Positions 6,694 through 12,843 of a DNA stretch of 13,038 nt are shown piece by piece (positions within the stretch are counted from its first letter, which is position 1; every line of letters begins with the position of its first letter). A program made the position numbers and the translations under genes. The stretch is from Verrucomicrobiota bacterium. Its GTDB lineage: Bacteria; Verrucomicrobiota; Verrucomicrobiia; Opitutales; Opitutaceae. The notes beneath the pieces were generated by a model. It was not told the DNA's origin. It ran no database searches and saw only the letters and a program-made list of their open reading frames with translations. The stretch covers positions 1 through 13,038 of the forward strand of contig JAEZDN010000136.1 in the NCBI GenBank assembly GCA_023433275.1, written 5' to 3'.

Positions 6694-6768
6694 CCGGACC
6701 GCGTGGGCGACCACCCGGTCCGGCCCAAGCATACATATCCCCGGTGCGCCCACCCCAGCGCGCCGGGG
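6694..6768 (+). promoter_or_regulatory. Two strong hairpins in the operon leader
   Basis: Hairpin 1 pairs 6694-6701 (CCGGACCG) with 6716-6723 (CGGTCCGG) and 6703-6706 with 6711-6714. It has one C-C mismatch (6702/6715) and a GCGA loop (6707-6710), which fits the GNRA tetraloop class. Hairpin 2 pairs 6739-6749 with 6758-6768 (11 bp, one G-U pair) around an 8-nt loop. They lie 45-119 bp upstream of the first ATG of the operon. Neither is followed by a T-run, so they look like structured 5' UTR rather than terminators. No known riboswitch class is recognised. Confidence 0.5.
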
Positions 6769-6812
6769 ATCTGTTCCGGGTCCTCCATCTCTCCCCCTTT
6801 CCGGCAACTCTC

Positions 6813-7733
6813 ATGGCTCTCAAAACCAAACCTCAGGGCAAGCCGGCCGCCCCCGCGGCGCCGGCTCCCGGCAATTACAGCGATTTTCTCCTCCGCGAGC
6901 TCGTCTCGCACCTGCGGGAGAACCGCACCCAGCTGCGCGAGGTCTGGGCCCGCAACATCCTCGACGCCAAACTCCTGGCCGCCATGACCAAGGAGGAGAT
7001 CTTCTCCGAGGTCACCTCGGTATACGACAATTACGTCGAGGTGCTCGAGACCGGCAGTGTCGACGCCCTCCAGGCCTACGCGCGCAACCTCTCCGAGCGC
7101 ATCATTCCCCGCGGCGTCGAGACCCACGAGGTCATCAGCATCGTGCTCCTCCTCCGCGACGTGCTCGCCCGCTCGCTGTTCAAGAAGTACCAGCACGACT
7201 TCGAGCTGCTCAACCGCGTCCTCGACGCCTACGAGCCCGCCGCCAACCGCATCGCCAACACCGTCGCCGTCAGCTTCGTCGAGGAACGCGAGCGCATCAT
7301 CCGCCAGCAACAGGAGGCGATCCGCGAGCTCTCCACCCCCGTCCTCCAGGTCCGCGAGCGCCTCCTCATCCTGCCGATCATCGGCGTGATCGACTCCCAG
7401 CGCGCCAAGCAACTCACCGAGCAACTCCTGCGCGGCATCCGCAACAACCGCGCCAAGGTCGTCGTCGTCGACATCACCGGCGTCCCCACCATCGACTCCA
7501 CCGTGGCCAACCACGTCGTGCAGACCGTCGAGGCCTCCCGGCTCATGGGCGCCGGCGTCATCATCACCGGCTTGTCCTCCGAGATCGCCCAGACCCTCGT
7601 CACCATCGGCGTCGACCTCAGCAAGCTCAACGCCGTCGGCGACCTCCAGGGCGGCATCGAGCTCGCCGAGCGCATGCTCGGCTACAAGGTCCGCACCCAG
7701 GAAATGGTCAACCCCGGCGCGCCCCCCCTCTGA
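6813..7733 (+). CDS. rsbR: RsbR-like stressosome protein (RsbT co-antagonist)
   Basis: A 306-residue stressosome scaffold and sensor. Residues 1-20 are a Pro/Ala-rich leader. Residues about 21-160 are an all-helical sensor domain resembling the RsbRD-type N-terminal domain. A helical linker (about 155-173) leads to a C-terminal STAS domain (about 176-290). The STAS domain contains ELSTPVLQV and the RsbR-like core VVVDITGVPTIDSTVANHVV. By alignment from memory with Bacillus RsbRA, S229 (or T230) occupies the T205 phosphosite and S174/T175 lie near T171. In the family, RsbR and RsbS co-assemble and hold RsbT. The ATG at 6813 is preferred over the in-frame GTG at 6744, because the earlier start would translate leader hairpin 2. 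The next gene begins 15 bp after the stop. The signal sensed is unknown. Confidence 0.92.
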   Translation: MALKTKPQGKPAAPAAPAPGNYSDFLLRELVSHLRENRTQLREVWARNILDAKLLAAMTKEEIFSEVTSVYDNYVEVLETGSVDALQAYARNLSERIIPRGVETHEVISIVLLLRDVLARSLFKKYQHDFELLNRVLDAYEPAANRIANTVAVSFVEERERIIRQQQEAIRELSTPVLQVRERLLILPIIGVIDSQRAKQLTEQLLRGIRNNRAKVVVVDITGVPTIDSTVANHVVQTVEASRLMGAGVIITGLSSEIAQTLVTIGVDLSKLNAVGDLQGGIELAERMLGYKVRTQEMVNPGAPPL

Positions 7734-7747
7734 CCCGCGCCTGATCC

Positions 7748-8122
7748 ATGCAAGTCCCGATCCTCAAGCAGGGCAGCTACCTCATCGCCAGCATCCAGTC
7801 GGTGCTGTCCGATGCCGACATGCTGCAGCTGCGCGACGATCTGGCCGACAAGGTGGGCCACTTCCGCGCCCGCGGCGTCATCATCGATGTCACCGTGCTC
7901 GATGTCATCGACTCTTTCGCCACCCGCACCCTGCGCAACATCGCCCACATGCTGAATCTCCGCGGCGCCGACACCGTCATCGTCGGCATCCAGCCGGAGG
8001 TGGCATTCGCCATGGTACAGCTCGGTCTCACGCTCGAGGGCGTGGGCACCGCGCTCGATCTCGAGGAAGGCCTCGCATTCCTCGACGGGAAAACCAAACA
8101 CCATGCAAAAGCCGGCACTTGA
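7748..8122 (+). CDS. rsbS: RsbS stressosome STAS protein (RsbT antagonist)
   Basis: A 124-residue single STAS domain protein. Its start (VPILKQGSYLIASIQ), the core VIIDVTVLDVIDSFATRTL and the VIVGIQPEVAFAMVQLGLTLEGVGTALDLEEGL tail region follow RsbS of Bacillus closely. S56 in the IDSF motif is the expected phosphoacceptor for RsbT. In the family, unphosphorylated RsbS sequesters RsbT in the stressosome core, and phosphorylation releases it. No sensor domain is present, as expected. The last 20 bp overlap the start of rsbT, so the two proteins are probably made by coupled translation. The C-terminal KTKHHAKAGT is a slightly longer tail than in Bacillus. Confidence 0.94.
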   Translation: MQVPILKQGSYLIASIQSVLSDADMLQLRDDLADKVGHFRARGVIIDVTVLDVIDSFATRTLRNIAHMLNLRGADTVIVGIQPEVAFAMVQLGLTLEGVGTALDLEEGLAFLDGKTKHHAKAGT

Positions 8123-8543
8123 TATCCACCTGGAGATCCACTCCACGATCGACATCGTGACGGCCCGCCAGCAGGGCCGGGAGCTGGCGCAGGAACTCGG
8201 TTTCGGGGGATCGGAGATCACCCTCATCGCGGCCGCCATCTCGGAGATCGCCCGCAACATCCTCGACCACGCCAAGCGGGGCGAGGTCATCTTTTCCGTC
8301 GTGCAACGCCACGGCCAGCGCTGCCTCCAGATCGTCGCCCAGGACCAGGGTCCGGGCATCGCCGACATCCCGCGCGCCATGCAATACGGCTACTCCACGC
8401 GCGGCGGGCTCGGCGTCGGCCTGCCGGGGGCGAAGTGGCTCATGGACGAGTTCGAGATCGAGTCCGCCATCGGCCAGGGCACGAAGGTCACCATGCGCAA
8501 GTGGATCAAGAATGGAAACCGCAAGCACACTGCAGCGGATTGA
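8103..8543 (+). CDS. rsbT: RsbT serine/threonine switch kinase
   Basis: A 146-residue GHKL-fold protein kinase of the anti-sigma-factor kinase class. The ATP-binding motifs are intact: N-box ISEIARNILDHA (E48, N52), G1 box DQGPGI (D81, G83, G85) and G2 box TRGGLGVGLPG (about 99-109). The sequence around YGYSTRGGLGVGLPGAKWLMDEFEIES is characteristic of RsbT rather than RsbW. It is expected to phosphorylate RsbS S56 and the RsbR STAS domain, leave the stressosome, and activate a downstream partner. In Bacillus that partner is RsbU, which is absent here; the histidine kinase two genes downstream is the obvious candidate (inference). It overlaps rsbS by 20 bp and rsbX by 32 bp. Confidence 0.94.
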   Translation: MQKPALDIHLEIHSTIDIVTARQQGRELAQELGFGGSEITLIAAAISEIARNILDHAKRGEVIFSVVQRHGQRCLQIVAQDQGPGIADIPRAMQYGYSTRGGLGVGLPGAKWLMDEFEIESAIGQGTKVTMRKWIKNGNRKHTAAD

Positions 8544-9138
8544 GTGGGCCGTCGCCCACCGCCCCATCCCCGGCGAGTCCGTCTCCGGGGACCGGCACGT
8601 TGCGCTCACGCACCGGCGCGGGGTGACGCTGGCCGTGATCGACGGCGTCGGCCACGGTCCCGACGCCGCCAAGGCCGCGGACCTCGCGGTGGGCACCCTG
8701 CGCCTCCAGCCCGAGCGCAGCCCGCTGGCGCACCTCAATTGCTGCCACCTCGCCCTCGCCGAATCCCGCGGCGCCGTCATGACCCTCGCGGAATTCAACC
8801 TGCGCGAGCAAACCCTCACCCTCTGCGGCGTCGGCAACGTCGAGGCCGTCCTCTACCGCGCCGCCCCGCCCGCGGGCACCCCGCCCCAGGAACGCGCCCT
8901 GCTGCGCGGCGGTGTCGTCGGGGCGCAGCTGCCCGAGCCCTACGCCAGCGTGATGCCCGTGCATCCGGGCGACGTCCTCATGATGGCCAGCGACGGCCTC
9001 CGCCCGGATTTCCCGCGCGAGCTCGCCTGGCTCAGCCACCTGCAGCACCTGGCCGACGACCTGTTGGAGAAGAATTTCCGCGGCCACGACGATGCGCTCG
9101 TGCTCGTGGCCCGCTTCCGGAGTCAGGACGATGAGTGA
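8512..9138 (+). CDS. rsbX: RsbX-like PP2C serine phosphatase (stressosome reset)
   Basis: A 208-residue PP2C/SpoIIE-type phosphatase without sensor domains, as in RsbX. Metal-ligand motifs are visible: SGD with D27, the VIDGVGHGP motif with D44, ASDG with D161, and HDDA (D193/D194) near the C-terminus. NCCHLALAESRGAVMTL and LCGVGNVEAVLYR correspond to the central RsbX region. In the family, RsbX dephosphorylates RsbS and RsbR and returns RsbT to the complex, ending the response. Its place after rsbT is the usual order. It overlaps rsbT by 32 bp and the kinase gene by 8 bp (ATGAGTGA). An RsbU role is unlikely, because the N-terminal RsbT-binding domain of RsbU is lacking. Confidence 0.9.
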   Translation: METASTLQRIEWAVAHRPIPGESVSGDRHVALTHRRGVTLAVIDGVGHGPDAAKAADLAVGTLRLQPERSPLAHLNCCHLALAESRGAVMTLAEFNLREQTLTLCGVGNVEAVLYRAAPPAGTPPQERALLRGGVVGAQLPEPYASVMPVHPGDVLMMASDGLRPDFPRELAWLSHLQHLADDLLEKNFRGHDDALVLVARFRSQDDE

Positions 9139-11098
9139 ACCCGCCCTCCAGATCATGGAACCCAGCCGTTCTCCCACCCCGGCACCGGCCGGCCCCGCAT
9201 GGGCCGGGCGCGCCGTCGCGGTCGAGGACGTCTGCTTCGTGATCAAGGGCTCCAGCCGGCCGGGTACGGCGCCGGTCTGGCCCGAGCGGCCCGTCGCCGC
9301 GGGCTTCCTCGCGGAACTGTGGGAACGCAAGGAATTCACCCGCCCCTTCCAGGAACTCGTGCAGCGCGCCCTCGACGGCGAGGAACAGCACTACGAGGGC
9401 CCCTTCGACCTCCCGCGCGCCGGTCCGCGCTGGCTCGAACTCAATCTCTACCCTGGCCACGACGATGAGGCGCCGCAGGTCACCGTGCTCGTCCGCGACA
9501 TCACCGAGCGCAAGCGCACGGCCGACCGCCTCGAGTTGCTCCGCGACAGCGTGCACGACCTCAGCACGTCGCCGGACTTGGCCGCGACCACCGCCTCGAT
9601 CCTCGATCGCTTCTGCACGACGTCGGGCTGGCTCCTCGGCGAGATGTGGATCCCCACCCCCGGCGGCGCCCTCGACCTGTTCAGCGCCGGCCAGGCGGCG
9701 GAACATCCCCGCGTGCAGCGTTTCCGCACCGAGAACGCCGGCGCCAGCCTCCGCCTGGACGAGGACGAGCTGGCGCGCCTCTGGCACGGCGCCCCGGCGT
9801 TCATCGACGACCTCGCGGCGGCGCCGGGCGCCTTCCGCGCCAAGGCCGCGCACCGCGCCGGCCTCCGCAGCGCGTTCGCGATCCCGCTCAAGTCCGGCAG
9901 CCAGACCCAGGCGCTCCTGCTCTTCTTCCTCGGCTCGCCCGAGACGCCCGACCCGCATTGGGTGAATGTCGCCGGCGCCATCGCCGCGGAACTCGGCGCC
10001 GCCTTCCAGCGCAGCCGCCTGCAGGAGCAGCTCGACAGCTTTTTCAACCGCTCCCACGACATGCACTGTCTCGCGGGCTTCGACGGTTTTCTGAAGCGCG
10101 TGAACCCCGCCTGGACGCGCACGCTCGGCTACGACACCGACGAGCTCCTCGCGCGCCCGCTCATCGAGTTCATCCACCCCGAGGACCGTCCGCTTCTGCT
10201 CGAGAAACTGGCCGTGCTCGGCCAGGGCCACGACCTCTCGGGCGTGGAGGTGCGGTGCGTCGCCCGCGACGGCTCGACCGTTTGGACCCTGTGGAGCGCC
10301 ACCGCCCTGCCCTCGCAACACCTGGTGATCGCCACGAGCCGCGACATCACGCAGCGCAAGCGCACCGAGGCCTCCGTCGTCCAGAGCGAGGAGCACTACC
10401 GCGACCTGTTCCACCAAGCCTTCCAGATGCAGGACAACCTCCGGCGCATGTCGGACCGCCTGCTCAGGATCCAGGAGCACGAGCGGACCCGCATCAGCCG
10501 CGACCTGCATGACGAGGTCGGCCAGGCCCTCACGGCCATCAACATGAACCTCGCCATCCTTCGCAACGCGATGGTGGGCTGCGCGCCCGAAGTCGAGCGC
10601 CGCATCAGCGACACCCAGTCCCTCATCGAGAACACGATGGGCACCATTCACAATTTCTCCCGCGAGCTCCGCCCGGCCATGCTCGATGACCTCGGCCTCC
10701 TCCCCGCCTTGAGAAACTATGTGAAAATCTTCACGGAGCGCACCAGCATCGAGGTCCATTTCCAGGTCACCGGCCAGGAGCATGTCGAGGAACTGGACTC
10801 GGATCGCAAAACCGTCATCTATCGCATCGTGCAAGAGGGGCTGAACAACGTCGCCAAGCATGCCAAGGCCACGCGGGTGGATGTCGTCGTCCGGGGTACT
10901 CCGCAGGACGTCCACCTCGAGGTCACCGACAACGGCCAGGGCTTCAGCCTCGGCGCCCGACCCGAGTCGGCCCCGCAGCAACTCGGGCTTCTCGGCCTCG
11001 CCGAGCGCGCGCGCCTCGTCGGCGGGGAGTTCGTCGTGGCTTCCATGCCCGAGCGCGGCACCATCCTCCGGGCCAGCGTCCCGTTCCATTTCTCGTAA
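9131..11098 (+). CDS. Soluble PAS-GAF-PAS sensor histidine kinase (HisKA_3 / NarL partner type)
   Basis: A 655-residue cytoplasmic histidine kinase with no membrane segments. Residues about 30-130 resemble the C-terminal half of a PAS domain, ending in a PAC-like VTVLVRDITERKR. Residues about 145-295 look like a GAF domain, and about 300-412 a second PAS domain ending in VIATSRDITQRKR. A coiled coil leads to the HisKA_3 dimerisation motif RISRDLHDEVGQALTAI, with phosphoacceptor H460. The HATPase domain has N-box E569/N572/N573, the DNGQGF box (600-605) and GLLGLAERA (619-627). The ATG at 9131, overlapping the rsbX stop, is chosen over an in-frame ATG at 9092 deep inside rsbX. The gene directly precedes a NarL-type regulator, its likely partner. 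Its place after rsbRSTX suggests it is the output target of released RsbT (inference). Confidence 0.92.
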   Translation: MSEPALQIMEPSRSPTPAPAGPAWAGRAVAVEDVCFVIKGSSRPGTAPVWPERPVAAGFLAELWERKEFTRPFQELVQRALDGEEQHYEGPFDLPRAGPRWLELNLYPGHDDEAPQVTVLVRDITERKRTADRLELLRDSVHDLSTSPDLAATTASILDRFCTTSGWLLGEMWIPTPGGALDLFSAGQAAEHPRVQRFRTENAGASLRLDEDELARLWHGAPAFIDDLAAAPGAFRAKAAHRAGLRSAFAIPLKSGSQTQALLLFFLGSPETPDPHWVNVAGAIAAELGAAFQRSRLQEQLDSFFNRSHDMHCLAGFDGFLKRVNPAWTRTLGYDTDELLARPLIEFIHPEDRPLLLEKLAVLGQGHDLSGVEVRCVARDGSTVWTLWSATALPSQHLVIATSRDITQRKRTEASVVQSEEHYRDLFHQAFQMQDNLRRMSDRLLRIQEHERTRISRDLHDEVGQALTAINMNLAILRNAMVGCAPEVERRISDTQSLIENTMGTIHNFSRELRPAMLDDLGLLPALRNYVKIFTERTSIEVHFQVTGQEHVEELDSDRKTVIYRIVQEGLNNVAKHAKATRVDVVVRGTPQDVHLEVTDNGQGFSLGARPESAPQQLGLLGLAERARLVGGEFVVASMPERGTILRASVPFHFS

Positions 11099-11141
11099 TC
11101 GCCATTCCAAACACCAACGTCCAAATCAACCCACCACGATC

Positions 11142-11822
11142 ATGCCTAAAATCACCGTACTCCTTGCCGACGATCACACCGTTGTGCGCCAGGGCCTCCG
11201 CTCACTGCTCGCCGCCGAGGCGGACATCGAGGTCGTCGCCGAAGCCGAAACCGGCCGTCAGGCCGTCCAGCTCGCGAAGAAGTTTCTTCCCGAGGTCATC
11301 GTCATGGACATCGCCATGCCCCTCCTGAACGGGCTCGATGCCACGCGCCAGATCGTCCACGAGACGCCCTCCGCGCGCGTGATCATCCTCTCGTCGTACA
11401 GTGACGACGAGTACGTCGAGCAGCTCATGGACGCCGGCGCCATCGGCTACCTGCTCAAGCAGACGGCCTCGAACGACGTGATCAAGGCGATCCGCGAGGC
11501 CCGCCAGGGCAACGCGTACTTCAGCCCGGCGGTGTCGCGCCGCATGCTGGAGCACTATCGCCGCGCGTTCGTCAACGGCCAGCCGGTCAAGAAGACCACC
11601 GAGTCGCTCACCTCCCGCGAGCGCGAGGTCCTCCAGCTGATCGCCGAGGGCAACACGAACAAGCAGATCGCCGCCGTCCTGTGCATCAGCGTGAAGACGG
11701 TGGAAAAGCACCGCCAGCAGGTGATGGACCAGCTCAACATCCACGACATCGCCGGCCTCACCCGCTACGCGATGAACCGCGGCATCATCGAGAGCAAGGC
11801 CCCCCTGATCAGCCAGTCGTGA
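11142..11822 (+). CDS. NarL/FixJ-family response regulator
   Basis: A 226-residue two-component response regulator. The receiver domain (about 3-120) has the acidic pocket D10/D11, phosphoacceptor D56 in VIVMDIAMP, the S84/S85 switch region and K106 in YLLKQ. The C-terminal LuxR-type helix-turn-helix spans about 155-212 (LTSREREVLQLIAEG, NKQIAAVLCISVKTVEKHR). It probably receives phosphate from H460 of the preceding kinase and binds promoter DNA as a dimer. It starts 43 bp after the kinase stop, the longest gap in the operon, and that gap holds no terminator. It is the only DNA-binding output encoded in the operon. Target genes cannot be told from this window. Confidence 0.95.
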   Translation: MPKITVLLADDHTVVRQGLRSLLAAEADIEVVAEAETGRQAVQLAKKFLPEVIVMDIAMPLLNGLDATRQIVHETPSARVIILSSYSDDEYVEQLMDAGAIGYLLKQTASNDVIKAIREARQGNAYFSPAVSRRMLEHYRRAFVNGQPVKKTTESLTSREREVLQLIAEGNTNKQIAAVLCISVKTVEKHRQQVMDQLNIHDIAGLTRYAMNRGIIESKAPLISQS

Positions 11823-11828
11823 GCGAGC

Positions 11829-11848
11829 GCGGGCGCCTCGGCGCCCGC
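11829..11848 (+). terminator. Possible terminator of the stressosome operon
   Basis: A perfect 8-bp stem, GCGGGCGC with GCGCCCGC, encloses the loop CTCG and begins 6 bp after the response regulator stop. Only a short mixed tail (AGTTATTGGTT) follows, so termination efficiency is uncertain. Confidence 0.4.
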
Positions 11849-12078
11849 AGTTATTGGTTAAGGGTTATTGGTTATTGGGAGCGCCCAAAAGTGCGCCTTT
11901 GGGCGCTCGTGCTCGAGCTTCGGTGTCCCTCGCCCCTTGCCCGTGTCTCGGAGCGCCCGCGTCCCTGCGGGCCGCTCCCCTTGTGGGCGGGGTGCCCTCA
12001 CCCCGCAGTTCGGAACCTGAGCGTGAATTCAGGGTTCGGCCCTCCACCCAAATAACCAATAACTCTCAACCAATAACT
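11849..12078. repeat. Inverted-repeat-bounded unit (MITE-like)
   Basis: A 28-bp heptamer array at 11849-11876 (units AGTTATT, GGTTAAG, GGTTATT, GGTTATT) is the inverted complement, 26 of 28 bases, of the array at 12051-12078 (AATAACC, AATAACT, CTCAACC, AATAACT). The 174 bp between them hold an 11-bp perfect hairpin (11879-11889/11898-11908, GAGCGCCCAAA and TTTGGGCGCTC) and stem-loop copy D. There is no ORF of transposase type inside. I saw no obvious flanking target-site duplication. Confidence 0.6.
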
Positions 12079-12136
12079 GCGCGACAGCGCATCCCCCCAA
12101 TCGTTCTCTTTCTCGTAATCTTTCTCTTTCTCTCGG
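11931..12136. repeat. About 200-bp direct repeat, copy 1
   Basis: It recurs at 12350-12548 (offset 419) with high identity by eye. It starts CGCCCCTTGCC and contains stem-loop copy D, a shared AACCTGAGCG segment, the AATAACC heptamer array and a pyrimidine-rich tail of TTCTCTTTCTC type ending at 12136. Compared with the second copy it keeps one more heptamer. Confidence 0.85.
11987..12006 (+). repeat. GC-rich stem-loop repeat, copy D
   Basis: Perfect arms GCGGGGTG and CACCCCGC with loop CCCT, preceded by CCCCTTGTGG. It lies within both the inverted-repeat-bounded unit and the long direct repeat. Confidence 0.85.
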
Positions 12137-12151
12137 CCGATCTGCTGCTGC

Positions 12152-12249
12152 ATCTCTGCGTCTCTGTGCCTCTGTGCGCCAATTCTCTTTCCGCAATCCT
12201 CCGCCACCCAATCCATTATTTTCGCACAGAGACACGGAGACACAGAGAC
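12152..12249. repeat. Inverted pair of nonamer arrays
   Basis: Three 9-bp units at 12152-12178 (ATCTCTGCG, TCTCTGTGC, CTCTGTGCG) face three at 12223-12249 (CGCACAGAG, ACACGGAGA, CACAGAGAC), which are close to their inverted complement. The 44-bp spacer between them is AT-richer. The whole could fold into a long imperfect hairpin. No coding frame of interest is present. Confidence 0.7.
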
Positions 12250-12298
12250 CACCTCGAAGACTTTCGACCCGCCTCCCTGCGGCCCGCTCCCCTTGTGG

Positions 12299-12318
12299 GC
12301 GGGGTGCCCTCACCCCGC
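12299..12318 (+). repeat. GC-rich stem-loop repeat, copy E
   Basis: Perfect arms and CCCT loop, preceded by CCCCTTGTGG as in copies D and F. Unlike them it is followed by TTTTCCGATCC, so only the core and its left flank are shared. Confidence 0.85.
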
Positions 12319-12349
12319 TTTTCCGATCCGCGACCGCCCCTTCGCCCCT

Positions 12350-12548
12350 CGCCCCTTGCCCGTGTCTCGCAGCGCCCGCGTCCCTGCGGCCCGCTCCCCT
12401 TGTGGGCGGGGTGCCCTCACCCCGCAGTTCGGAACCTGAGCGCAAATTCAGGGTTCGGCCCTCCACCCCAATAACTCTTAACCAATAACTGCGCGACAGC
12501 GCATCCCCCAAATCGTTCTCTTTCTCGTAATCTTTCTCTTTCTCTCGG
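12350..12548. repeat. About 200-bp direct repeat, copy 2
   Basis: Second copy of the 11931-12136 segment. The main difference is the loss of one 7-bp unit in the heptamer array (three units at 12470-12490 instead of four), plus scattered substitutions. It ends in the same pyrimidine-rich tail at 12548. Confidence 0.85.
12406..12425 (+). repeat. GC-rich stem-loop repeat, copy F
   Basis: Perfect arms GCGGGGTG and CACCCCGC with loop CCCT, inside the second copy of the 200-bp direct repeat. Confidence 0.85.
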
Positions 12549-12564
12549 TTGTCCTGCGGCTCCG

Positions 12565-12641
12565 TCAGCTCTAAGCTCTAAGCTCAAAGCTCAAAGCTCA
12601 AAGCTCTAAGCTATCAGCTATCAGCTGTCAGCTCTCAGCTC
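12565..12641. repeat. Heptamer array (TCAGCTC / AAAGCTC type), 11 units
   Basis: Eleven uninterrupted 7-bp units share the core AGCT: TCAGCTC, TAAGCTC twice, AAAGCTC three times, TAAGCTA, TCAGCTA, TCAGCTG and TCAGCTC twice. Variation is confined to positions 1, 2 and 7 of the unit. It is non-coding and not CRISPR-like, since there are no spacers. Confidence 0.9.
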
Positions 12642-12647
12642 TGAACC

Positions 12648-12703
12648 CTCAGGTTTCAGGTCTCAGGTTTCAGGTCTCAGGTTCCAGGCCTCAGCTCTCA
12701 GGT
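12648..12703. repeat. Heptamer array (CTCAGGT type), 8 units
   Basis: Eight 7-bp units: CTCAGGT and TTCAGGT alternating through five units, then TCCAGGC, CTCAGCT and CTCAGGT. It starts six bases after the AGCT array. The CTCAGCT unit is intermediate between the two families, which suggests that one arose from the other. Confidence 0.88.
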
Positions 12704-12724
12704 TTCGCGCGCACCCACGCGCCA

Positions 12725-12744
12725 GCGGGGTGAGGGCACCCCGC
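12725..12744 (-). repeat. GC-rich stem-loop repeat, copy G (inverted)
   Basis: Same palindrome, but the loop reads AGGG on the plus strand and the CCACAAA flank follows it. This copy is therefore in the opposite orientation to copies A-F. Confidence 0.85.
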
Positions 12745-12752
12745 CCACAAAG

Positions 12753-12791
12753 AAGTCCGCCCCAATAACCAATAACCCTTAACCAATAACT
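12753..12791. repeat. 39-bp exact repeat with AATAACC heptamers, copy 1
   Basis: The segment AAGTCCGCCCC plus four heptamers (AATAACC, AATAACC, CTTAACC, AATAACT) recurs without a difference at 12880-12918, 127 bp away. Confidence 0.88.
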
Positions 12792-12835
12792 CCGCGCGCC
12801 TCACGCGCCATCCGCGCCCTCCGCGCCCTCTGCGC
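12791..12835. repeat. Nonamer array (CCTCCGCGC type)
   Basis: Five 9-bp units: TCCGCGCGC, CTCACGCGC, CATCCGCGC, CCTCCGCGC and CCTCTGCGC. The first base is shared with the preceding heptamer array, so a period-7 array passes directly into a period-9 array. Confidence 0.75.
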
Positions 12836-12843
12836 GAGACAAT

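Noticed and set aside
6744..6812. Upstream GTG start for rsbR
   Set aside because: It would translate leader hairpin 2 and add 23 residues unlike the rest of the protein. The ATG at 6813 is the natural start.
8103..8543. Calling this kinase RsbW (anti-sigma factor)
   Set aside because: The TRGGLGVGLPG box region and its place after rsbS fit RsbT, and no sigma factor or RsbV partner is nearby.
9092..9130. Upstream ATG for the histidine kinase
   Set aside because: It lies inside the conserved C-terminus of rsbX and adds 13 residues of no domain value. The ATG at 9131 gives the usual stop/start overlap.
9032..11110. A 692-codon minus-strand open frame antisense to the histidine kinase
   Set aside because: Its composition is typical of the antisense of a GC-rich gene (Asp/Glu/Gly/Arg/Val-rich, no motif). 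The plus strand has full kinase motifs.
11854..12511. ORFs of 100-206 codons in the second repeat region
   Set aside because: They consist of stem-loop and heptamer repeats and contain duplicated peptide stretches only because the DNA is duplicated. No domain or codon bias supports them.
12565..12703. CRISPR array
   Set aside because: The units are 7 bp with no spacers between them, and no cas gene is present.
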